The translations under genes were made by a program, and so were the position numbers. A stretch of 64,000 nucleotides of DNA from LMUY01 sp965199165 (GTDB lineage: Bacteria > Pseudomonadota > Alphaproteobacteria > Acetobacterales > Acetobacteraceae). Of the stretch, positions 18,437 to 27,600 are shown piece by piece. Location: assembly GCA_965199165.1 (NCBI GenBank), contig OZ240681.1, positions 4,526,001 through 4,590,000 on the forward strand. The letters run 5' to 3'. The notes beneath the pieces are model-generated. The model saw only the letters and a program-made list of their open reading frames with translations, was not told where the DNA came from and made no database searches. Position 1 is the first letter of the stretch; each line of letters starts with the position of its first letter.

Positions 18437-18862
18437 TCAGGTCCAGCAGGGGGTGCCGTCCAGGCAGTCCAGGCCGCGCACCAGCACGGTCGCGCCGTCG
18501 ACGCCCACCAGGGACGCGATCGACGTTCCCAGCGGGTTCGGCCGCACCGGGGACCTCAGCGAGAACACCCCGCGTGCCACGCCGTCGTCGGCCGGTGATT
18601 GCAGCACCAGGTCGCGCCGGGACAGATGCAGCCAGTAGATCACCTCGACCCGCGCGTATTGCGCCAGCCCGTCGAGGCCGGCGACCCAGGGCTCGAACAG
18701 CTCGATCCGGCAGATCGGCCCGTCTTGCCTGCCCTGCCGCGGCGTCTGCATGCGGGAGGCCCAGGGCGTGTGGATGCGGCCGATGAACGCCAGCCCGGCG
18801 TCGTCGGCCGCGGGCGCTTCGACGACCCGCTCCCCCAGCCGGACCTCGCTCTCGCGGACCAC
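18437..18862 (-). CDS. trmO: tRNA (N6-threonylcarbamoyladenosine-37) methyltransferase TrmO/TsaA, frameshifted near the C-terminus
   Basis: A TsaA/TrmO domain protein that methylates t6A37 in tRNA. The beta-barrel signature is present: FIGRIHTPWASR, EVIYWLHLSRRD, SLRSPVRPNPLGTSIASLV and LDCLDGTP. As written, the frame ends at 18437 with PCWT. One more C in the run of five at about 18449-18453 would give the normal continuation LLDLKPD and a stop at 18369-18371 overlapping the nitroreductase ATG. This is a -1 homopolymer slip, real or a sequencing error. The start is probably GTG at 18862; no ATG is available. Confidence 0.82.
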   Translation of the reverse strand: MVRESEVRLGERVVEAPAADDAGLAFIGRIHTPWASRMQTPRQGRQDGPICRIELFEPWVAGLDGLAQYARVEVIYWLHLSRRDLVLQSPADDGVARGVFSLRSPVRPNPLGTSIASLVGVDGATVLVRGLDCLDGTPCWT

Positions 18863-18873
18863 GCCCCGCGCGC

Positions 18874-19080
18874 CTAGATGGCGACCATCACGTCGGACGC
18901 CTTGATCACGGCGACGGCGTCGTCGCCGACCTTCAGCGCCAGGTCGTCGATCGCCTCGTTGGTGATGGAGGAGTGGATCGTCACCCCGTTGCCGATGTCG
19001 ATATGGACGTGCCCGGTGGTCTGCCCCCTCACCACGGCGGTGACCTTGCCCTTGATCTGGTTGCGCGCGCTCAGCTTCAT
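18874..19080 (-). CDS. Molybdenum-pterin binding protein (TOBE domain, molbindin)
   Basis: A 68-residue single TOBE domain. The sequence MKLSARNQIKGKVTAVVRGQ and the later DDLALKVGDDAVAVIKASDV match Mop-type molbindins, which bind molybdate or tungstate as small oligomers in the cytoplasm and buffer it for cofactor synthesis. The start at 19080 is the conserved family N-terminus. No modABC genes lie nearby. It precedes trmO by 11 bp on the same strand. Confidence 0.9.
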   Translation of the reverse strand: MKLSARNQIKGKVTAVVRGQTTGHVHIDIGNGVTIHSSITNEAIDDLALKVGDDAVAVIKASDVMVAI

Positions 19081-19143
19081 GACGGCCGTCCCGAGGTGAT
19101 ACACGCGCTGGATTAACGCAGAACGGGTCCAGCGCACAGATGC

Positions 19144-20259
19144 TCACGGCGCCAGCGCCCGGCCGAAGCGGACCAGCCGGCTAAACCGGCTCGCCGCCGC
19201 CGCCGCCGCATCCTGCACGGCAAGACGCATGCCGCCCGACAGGCGGATGTCGAACCGCCCGCACACCTGGGCGAGGACGGCCTCCACGTCTGCCGAAGCG
19301 GTGACCTCGTTGGGCAGCGTCGCAGGCTGCTGTGCCACCCGGGCGGACCACGGCTCACCCCACGTTGCCTGGGCGAAGCGGTCGTTTGCCTGCGACCACC
19401 GCGCGGCAGCCTGTGTCCGCGACCCGGCATCGAGGCCGTTGAAGGGCACGGCGTCGGCCCCCAACGCCCGCGCGGCATCCTCCACGAACCGGGTCGCGTC
19501 CCGCGCCGCCGCCCGCAGGGCGAGATGGGCGCCCCCGCGGCGCAGCCGACGCGCCACCGCCACTGCGACAGGACCCGGGCTCCGGTTCTCCACCAGCGCC
19601 AGGTCCTCGGGGCGCAGCAGCCCGGTGATTCGCGGCAGCAGGCCGCATTCGTCGAACACACGCTCCACCAGCGCCCGGTCGGAGCGCGGGTCGCGCGTCG
19701 GCACCGCCAGCAGCCGCCCGCCGGATGCCGCTTGCCAGGGCCGCAGCAGCCGAGCGAGGTCCAGCCGAGGCTGCCCGATCTCCGCCTGGAAGAAGCTGCG
19801 GAAGTCGCGTGCCTCCCGCAGGAACTGCATGCGCCAGGTGTAGCCGGAGTTCACCAGCTCGTCCTGCGGCTTGACCGTCGCCAGGACCTCCGTCGCGAAG
19901 CCGTGCCGCGCGAACAACGCCGCCAGGCGTTGCGGCACCCGGAGCCGGTGCGGGGCGAGGCAAAGCCCCTCGTACGACACGAGCACGGTATCGGCCTGCG
20001 TGCCAGCCAGCTGCGTCGCCAAGGCCTCCAGCAGCTCGGCGCGTTCGACACGCGGCCGGCGGCCGTCCAATGCCTCGCCCAGGTGTTGGTGGCTGAGGTG
20101 CGGCTGCACGGCGGAGCGGGGCGTCAGGTCCGGATACAGGACCCCCGCTGCCAACAGCTGCGGCCGGAGCCCGAACAGGACGCGCTGCAACGTCGTCGTG
20201 CCGGTGCGCGGCAGGCCGACATGGACGATGGCGCGGCGCAGGCCGCTCCGCCCCACCAC
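19144..20259 (-). CDS. Sulfotransferase-fold protein in the PKS cluster
   Basis: A 371-residue cytoplasmic protein whose N-terminus has the PAPS-type P-loop of sulfotransferases: IVHVGLPRTGTTTLQRVLF, where GLPRTGTTTLQ matches the 5'-phosphosulfate-binding loop. A later segment (LAVPTRDPRSDRALVERVF) could provide the 3'-phosphate-binding contacts. It would transfer sulfuryl from PAPS to a hydroxyl or amine. It starts at GTG 20259, 9 bp after the alpha-oxoamine synthase stop, so it belongs to the PKS transcript and probably modifies the product. The remainder is divergent from well-known families, so the acceptor is unknown. Confidence 0.7.
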   Translation of the reverse strand: MVGRSGLRRAIVHVGLPRTGTTTLQRVLFGLRPQLLAAGVLYPDLTPRSAVQPHLSHQHLGEALDGRRPRVERAELLEALATQLAGTQADTVLVSYEGLCLAPHRLRVPQRLAALFARHGFATEVLATVKPQDELVNSGYTWRMQFLREARDFRSFFQAEIGQPRLDLARLLRPWQAASGGRLLAVPTRDPRSDRALVERVFDECGLLPRITGLLRPEDLALVENRSPGPVAVAVARRLRRGGAHLALRAAARDATRFVEDAARALGADAVPFNGLDAGSRTQAAARWSQANDRFAQATWGEPWSARVAQQPATLPNEVTASADVEAVLAQVCGRFDIRLSGGMRLAVQDAAAAAASRFSRLVRFGRALAP

Positions 20260-20268
20260 GGCGTGCCT

Positions 20269-21630
20269 CTAATCGGCCGCCAGGCGCAGCGCCAACGCCG
20301 CGAGGTTGACGTGTTGGGAGGACAGGTCGGCGAGGATTTCCGCCGTCTGCGCGACCACGCGGGACAGCTGCTCCCGGCTGTGCAGCGACGAGATGAAGAA
20401 GCGCAGCCGGGCGGACCGCTCCGGCACCGCCGGCTGCATGATCGGCTGCACGTTGACGCCAAGCTCGCGCAGGCGGTGCGCCGCCGTCGCCGCCCGGATC
20501 GACCCCCCGGTCATGACCGGAACGATGGCGGCCCCGATCGACGGGCCGGTGTCCAGCCCGGCCGCCTTCGCCTCCGCCAGGAAGAAGGCCGCGTTGTCGG
20601 CCAGCTGCTCGACGCGCTCGGGCTCGGCCCGCATCACGGTCAATGCGGACAGCGCGGCGGCGGCGACAGGCGGCGACAGGCCGACCGAATAGACGAAGCC
20701 CGGCGCGGAGCAGCGCAGGTAGTCGATCAGGGCGCGCGACCCGGCGACGTAGCCGCCGCAGGCAGACAGGGTCTTGCTGAGCGTGCCCATCCACAGGTCG
20801 ACCTCGCTGGGGTCGATCCCCGCAAGCTCCGCGATCCCAAGCCCGGTGCGGCCGAGCACGCCGAGGGAGTGCGCCTCGTCCACCATGAGGCTCGCCCGGT
20901 GTCGGCGGACCACCTGAACCAGGCCGGCCAGGTCCGGCACGTCGCCGTCCATGCTGTAATGGCCCTCCGCCACCACCAGCACCCGCTTCACCGTCGGCCG
21001 CACCCGCGTCAAGAGGCGGTCCAGCTCCGCCAGGTCGTTGTGCGGGAAGGGAACCCGATGCGCGCCCGACAGGAGGGCGCCTTGCAGGATGCTATTATGG
21101 CTGAGCGCATCGTGCACGATCGCATCTTCGGGGCCGACCAGGTGGCCGATCACGGTGACGTTCGTCGCATGGCCGCTCACCATCGTCAGCGCGTCCTCGG
21201 CGCCGTACACCTCGGCCAGCGCCGCCTCCAGCTCCCGATGGATCGGTCGTTCGCCCGAAACCAGGCGGCTGGCCGAGACGGACGTGCCGTAGCGGTCGAT
21301 CGCCTGCTTGGCGGCATCGCTGACCCGCTTGTCCCCGTTGAGGCCGAGATAGTTGTAGGAGACGAAGTTGTCGTAGGAGCGGTTCTCGATCGTGGTCTGC
21401 GCCCCGGCGATCCCGGCATGGACGCGGAAATACGGGTTCTCGATGTCCAGCGCGGCGCCGGCCCGCTTGATCAGGTCGATGTTGGCCAGCACCTCGGGGT
21501 CGCCGAGCGCCGGGGCGGAGTCGCGCGACGGCATCGGCGCGGCCGGGCGGGCCGCAGGGCTGGGCCGGGAGACCAGCCGGCTCATCAGCTTTGACTTCGC
21601 GTCGCCCGAGAGGCCGAACAGGCTGCTCAT
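20269..21630 (-). CDS. Alpha-oxoamine synthase (PKS-releasing, SPT/KBL/AONS family)
   Basis: A 453-residue PLP enzyme of the family that joins an acyl thioester to an amino acid with loss of CO2 (serine palmitoyltransferase, KAPA synthase, ALA synthase). An extra N-terminus of about 50 residues precedes the core. The PLP-stacking histidine is H178 in DALSHNS, the ring-nitrogen aspartate is D251 in DEAHSLGVLG, and the Schiff-base lysine is K286 in TLSKTLSACGGYVAG. DEAHS resembles SPT more than biotin-pathway enzymes. Its ATG overlaps the PKS stop (ATGA), and the PKS has no thioesterase, so it most likely offloads the polyketide chain as an alpha-amino ketone. The acyl-carrier and amino-acid substrates are inferred. 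Confidence 0.85.
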   Translation of the reverse strand: MSSLFGLSGDAKSKLMSRLVSRPSPAARPAAPMPSRDSAPALGDPEVLANIDLIKRAGAALDIENPYFRVHAGIAGAQTTIENRSYDNFVSYNYLGLNGDKRVSDAAKQAIDRYGTSVSASRLVSGERPIHRELEAALAEVYGAEDALTMVSGHATNVTVIGHLVGPEDAIVHDALSHNSILQGALLSGAHRVPFPHNDLAELDRLLTRVRPTVKRVLVVAEGHYSMDGDVPDLAGLVQVVRRHRASLMVDEAHSLGVLGRTGLGIAELAGIDPSEVDLWMGTLSKTLSACGGYVAGSRALIDYLRCSAPGFVYSVGLSPPVAAAALSALTVMRAEPERVEQLADNAAFFLAEAKAAGLDTGPSIGAAIVPVMTGGSIRAATAAHRLRELGVNVQPIMQPAVPERSARLRFFISSLHSREQLSRVVAQTAEILADLSSQHVNLAALALRLAAD

Positions 21631-24600
21631 GGCGACACCGCCGCGGCCGCGGCAAAGGATTGCTCCACCGGGCCGGTGTCGGCCCCGGGCTCGAACCGGT
21701 TGATGCGCTCGGCAAGCTCGGCGACCTTGTCCGGCTGGTCCGCCGTGTCCTTGACGCCGATCGACCGTGCCATCCGGCCCGCCAACGCCCAAAGCGACGC
21801 GCCGTCCGACAGGGCCAGCACCGGGATCGACAGGCCGAAGCGCTGCTCCACCGCCAGCCGGAGCTCGACGGCCATCAGGCTGTCCATCCCGAGTTCCGCC
21901 AGGGGGCGGTGCACCTCGATGGACGCCTGCGACGTCTTCATGATGCGCGCCACCTCTTCGGACAGCAGCGCGCTGAGCTTCTCCTGTGCCGCTTCCGGCG
22001 TGCTGTTCTCCAGCAGCTCGCGCAGGTCGACTTCCGCCGCAGGTTCCGCCACCCCGCCATGCAGCTCCTCGAACAGGGGGGAGCGCAGCAGCGGCAGGCT
22101 GGCGGCCAGGGTGCCCCAGCGTACGTCGGCCAAACCGACCACCGGTATGCCGGCCGCCAGCAGCGTGGGCAGCGCGGCGAGGGCGTCCGCGGCAGTGGAG
22201 AAGTGGCCGCCCAGCCGGCGGGACAGCAGCTTGGCCACACCCGGCTCGCGCACGAGGTAGCCGGCATCGCCGATCGGCCCCCACTGCACTGCCAACGCAG
22301 GCAGACCTTCGCGGTGGCGGCGCTCGACGACCGCCTCCGCGGCGGCGTTGGCGGCGATGTAGTTGGCCTGGCCCGGATTGCCCAGCACCGTGGTCACGGA
22401 CGAGAACACGACGAACATCCCGATCGGGTCCTGGCGCGTCAGCCGATCCAGCGCCCCGACCCCGTCGAGCTTCGGGCGCAGCGCGCGGGCAAACCGGTCC
22501 TCGTCCAGTTCGGACAGCAACGCGTCGTCCATGGCCACGGCGGCGTGGATGACGCCGGCCAGCGGCGGCATCGCGGCTCTGACCGCATCGAGTGCCGCAG
22601 CCAGGGAGTCGTGGTCGGCCACGTCGCACTTCATCGCCTCGACCTGGACGCCGGCGGCGCGCAGGGCCTCCAGCGTGTCCGGCAGGTCCTCCGTCTCGGC
22701 GCCGCGCCGGCTGAGCAGCGCCAGATGCCGCGCGCCCTGGCCCGCCAGCCAACGCGCCGCCTCCAGCCCGAAGCCGCTTGCGCCGCCCGTGACGAGGTAG
22801 GTCCGGTTGGCTTCCACGGCGAAGGCAGGCGCCGCGGCAGCGGCGCCGCGCGGGACGGGCGCAGCTGCCCCCTGGCCCACGGACAGCACGATCTTGCCGA
22901 CATGGCCGGAGGCCTGCATCAGCCGGAACGCCTCGGACGCGTCCGATGCGTCGAACGCGCGGTACGGCAGCGGACGCAGGGCGCCCTCTTCCATCAGCCC
23001 GGCGACCTCGGCGAACAGGCTGGCGGCCAAGGCCGGACGGCGCAGCGGCAGCTGGTCGGCATCGACGCCGAAATACGATATGTTCTGTCGCAGCGGACGC
23101 AGCCCGACCGCGGTGTTGCCGTAGAAATCCCGCTTGCCGAGTTCCAGGAAACGGCCGAACGGGCGCAGGAGGCCGAGGCTCAGCTCCATCGCCTCGCCGC
23201 TGACCGAATTCAGCACAACGTCGACACCCTGCCCGCCTGTCAGGCGCATCACCTCGTCCGCAAACTGAAGGCTGCGGCTGTCCAGCACGGCATCCACGCC
23301 GAGGCGGCGCAGCATCGCGCGCTTGGGCTGCGACCCGGCGGTGGCGAACACCACCGCCCCCTTCAGCCGGGCGTACTGGATGGCGGCCAGCCCGACGCCG
23401 CCGGCGCCACCGTGCACCAGGACGCGCTCGCCCGGCTGCAACTGCGCCAGGTGGCCGAGCGAGTAAGCGACGGTCAGGAACGCCACCGGCACCGTCGCCG
23501 CGGCGGCGAACCCCATGTGGCCGGGCATGCGCATGACGGCATGCGCCTCCGTCACGGCGTGGCTGCCCATGGAGGCCGGGGCGAACGCCATGACCCGATC
23601 GCCAGGCGCGAACGCTGTCACGTCGGCGCCCACGGCCGACACGATCCCGGCGCATTCGAGCCCGAGGGTCGGCCCGGCGAAGCCGTCCAGCAGCGCTTCG
23701 TCCGGCAGCAACCCCATGGCCCACATCACGTCGCGGAAGTTCAACCCGGCGGCATGGACTTGGATCGCCACCTGGCCTGGAGCGGGCGCGGCGGGCGCGG
23801 CCACCCTGTCCCAGCCCAGCGTGTCGAGCATTCCAGGCCGCCCGATCGCCAAGCGCATCGCGGCCGCTGCACCCGGCGCCGGCTCCCGCGTCGGCAGGCC
23901 CAGCCGGACGCGCGGCACGGACCGTCCCTGCGCCGACCAGGCGACCTCCGCCTCCGCGTCGGGCCGACACAGCTCCCCGGCGGCCCGCGATGCTGCAGCC
24001 TCCATCGGCATGGCCGGGTCGAGCCGGACCAGCCGGCATGTGACGTCGGGGATCTCGTTGGCCATGACGCGGCGCAGCCCGGTCAGCGCCGCCGCCAACG
24101 CGCCCGTCGCCGCATCCGGCCGGGTCACCAGCGTCAACCGCGCACCGGCCGGCATCGCTCGCGCACAGCGTGCGACTTGATCGAGCCATTCTGCGACACC
24201 GGCCGTCGTTTCGTTCAAGACCAACGCGATATCGCCCGAAGCGCAGGCAGCCTGCACCGCCGGCAATCCGGCCAAGGCGCAGCGGGTGACGGCAACAGAC
24301 TCCTCCAGCGCTCCGGCGATCGCGTCCGTCAGCCCGTCCTGCGGGTCGCCCACCAGGACGATGGTGCGTTGCGCGTCCCCGCCGGGCAGCGCCGCCGCCT
24401 TGGCCGCCACGCCCTGGACGGCGATCAGATTGGCCGGCCAGGAGCCCGGCACGAGGCCGCATTGCGGGTCGATCCCGCCGGCCGAGCCCAGGGTCGTGCA
24501 CCAGTCGTCGCCGCCACGCAGGCGATCGGCGGCGTCAGGCCAAAGCATGGACCAGCTGCGGTTCGGCGCCGGCTCGAGCAGGAGCACCGCACCGCCTGGC

Positions 24601-27600
24601 GCGTGCTGCAGCAGCGCGGGAAGGTCGTTGGCCTGGAGAGCGCCAAGCGACAGCGGACAGAAGCCGATAATGACGTCGAAAGCGCCGGGTTCGGCCGAAC
24701 CATGGCCGGCCGGCCATGCCACAGCCTTCGCGTTCCGGAACCCGGCCAAAGCTCCGGCCAGCGCGGGCTGGTCGGCAGGTCCGGTCGCCGCCTCCAGATG
24801 CAGCGCGGTCAAACCCTCCGACGCGAGCTGGCGCAGCAGCAGGCGGGAAAAGCTGCCCCGCCCTGCGCCGACCTGCAGCATGCGGAGCGGTTGGCCGGCG
24901 GGCCACGCGCGCGCAAGCACGCGGACCGCCTCGATCAAGGCGTGGCCCGCCGCCTCGCCGGCGGGCGAACCATGCAGGAACTGCTCGGCGAGGGACGCCG
25001 CGGGCGCACCCTGCGCGCCTGCCGCTTGCCGCAAATCGCCCGCCAGCGTTGCAGCCGCAGCGGCCAGCAGCGCGGCATCGGCAATCGTGCCCGGGGTGTC
25101 GAAGACGAGCGTGCGGAGGATATCATCTGCCGTCGGCGCATCGGCGTCGAGGAGGCGCCAGCCCTCGCCGGCCGCCTCGGCCATGCCGTCGGCCTCCAGC
25201 CACTGCATCAGCCGGTGGAACAAGGGCCGGGCGCCCGCAGCCAAGCTCCCCCCCGCGACCAGGCTGCCGGCGGTGAACGGCACGGTCGGATCAGGCAGCA
25301 ACGACCGGATCGCATCGTTGGCCGCGGATGCGGCGAACGCATCGGCGAGCAGGACGGAGTCGTGCTGCGCGTCGCCACCCGCTTGCAGCCCCGCCGCAAG
25401 CGCCAGCGGCAGCATGGGGCCGGCCAGGCCCGCCAGGCGGGGGTCCGGGCTGGCCACTTCCACGGTGTGGAACAGCCGCCCATCGCGCCGATCCGCGCCG
25501 CCTAGGGCCACCCGGACGAACCAGCAGTCGAGCGCCTCGGCGACGACCAGCCCAGCCTCGTCGAGCAAGCGGAGGTCCGCATTGACGGATCGCGGGCCCA
25601 CGCGGGTGATGTGCAGCCGGGCGAGGACCGGGACCGCCCCGGCCGCACGCAGCAGGCGGACGCGACCGAAGCGCCACGGCAGCACGCCGTCGCCGTCCGG
25701 CAGCAACCGGACCGCCAGGGCGACCAGCCCCTGGAACGCGCCGTCCAGCAAGGTCGGCGGCAGCAGCATGCCGGCGCCACCATCGGTTGGCGCGGTTAGG
25801 TGCACATCCGCCCGCGTGTCGTCCTCTGCCGTGTCCACGGCGGCCACGGTTTGGAACGTGGGGCCGTATTGGAGGCCGAGCGCCGCCGTTCGGACGTAGA
25901 GCTCGGCTCCCTCCATGCGCCGACCCGCGCCGGCCGGCGGCGCATCGGCGCGCAGCGGGGTCGCCGACGCGGCTGCGCCCAAGCGGCCGGACGCGTGCAG
26001 GACCCACGTCTCGTCGGACAGGCGCGGACGCGACGAGATCTCGAACCGGCTGGCGGTGCCGACGGTCAGGATCTGGAGCCTGACCTGGCGCAGCATTCCG
26101 GCCTCGAAGCCGAGCGGCCGTGAGATCTCCAGCCCCAGCAGTTCGACCGCCTCCGCCTGGGGGTGGCGGGCCCGGGCCGCGGCCAGCGCCATCTCGATCA
26201 ACGCTGCGGCCGGCGCGACCGTGGCGCCGCCGACGACGTGGTCGGCCAGCCAGGTCTGCAAGGACGGCCCCATATGGTTGGTCCATTCCGCGACCTCCGG
26301 CCCGGCGGTCCCGCGGGCACCGAGCAGCGGATGGTCGAGCGGCAAGGTGGCCACGTCGGTCGACTCGGCGGTGCGCCCCAGCCAATGCACGTCCCGCTGC
26401 CACGGATAGGCAGGCAGGCCGTGGTGCCGGTGCGGCCCGGCGAAGACCTTCGCGGCCCGGATGTCGCAGCCGGCCACGTGGCAGCGCGCTGCCGCCACGG
26501 CGATCACGTCCCGCCCCTTCGGGGCCCGGCGGGTGAGCGTGGGCACCACCCGGCCGGCAGCGTCCACCTGCCGCAAGGCATCGTGCAGATAGGCCTGCAG
26601 GACCGGCTGCGGGCCGATCTCCACGAAGATGCGCGCACCCTGCGCCACCATCGTCGCCGCGGCCTGCGCGAAGCGCACCGACTTGCGCACGTTGCGCCAC
26701 CAGTAGCCACCGTCCAACCGCGCGCCCTTCGGCATCGCAGCGCCGGTCACCGTCGAAATGAAGCCGCGCTCGCAGGTCGGCGCGCCGAGATCGGCCAGTT
26801 GCGCCAGCAGCGGCTGCTCGATCGGGTCCATCGCCGCGCTGTGGAAGGCATGGTCGAGGTCGAGCGCCGTGAACGGCAGCCGCTCCCGTTCCGCCCGCTC
26901 GGCCAGGGCCGCCAGCGCTTCTGCCGACCCGGCGACAGTCACTGCGCCCGAAGCGTTGTAGGCGGCGAGTTCGACCCCCGTGCCCTCGACCAGCTGCGCG
27001 GCGCGCACGGGCGACAGGCCGAGCACGCCCATGCGGCCGTGGCCTGCGGTGCGGGACTGCAACTGGCTGCGGATGGCGATCACCCGGCAGGCCTGCTCCA
27101 GGCACAGCGAACCGGCGGCCCAGGCGGCGGCCACCTCGCCCACGCTGTGGCCCATGAAGAAGTCAGCCTGGACGCCCGCCTCCCGCAAGGCGGTGACCGT
27201 CGCGACCTGCGTGGCGAACAACAGCGGCTGCGCCACGCTGGTGTCGTGCATCGCCGCCTCGTCTGCGGCCGCAAGCCGGTCCAGCACGGACCAGCCCAGC
27301 ATCGGCAGCAGCGTGCGGTCCACCTCGGTCAACGCCGCGCGGAAGCTCGCGCTGTGCCCCGACGCGGCCAGTCCCATGCCGGCCCATTGGCTGCCGTTGC
27401 CGGAGAAGACGAAGGCGACCTTTCCGGCCACGGCCGAGCCGGCCGCAACGTCATGGCTGCCACGGCCACCCAGCCAGTCGGTCAACGCCGCCGCCAACGC
27501 GGCATTCGAATGCCCGGCGACGACCAGCCGATGCGTGTGCTGCTCCCGCGACACGGCGGCGCCGCGGATCAGCGCGGCATCGAGGTTGCCGGCCTCCAAC

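Noticed and set aside
20269..21630. Annotation of the oxoamine synthase as biotin-pathway BioF
   Set aside because: No other biotin genes are nearby, it overlaps the PKS stop, and its DEAHS and LSKTLSACGG motifs differ from typical BioF.
21591..25505. A 1304-codon open frame on the plus strand opposite the PKS gene
   Set aside because: Long antisense frames are expected in GC-rich genes because stop codons are rare. Its translation has no domain similarity and the opposite strand carries an unmistakable PKS.
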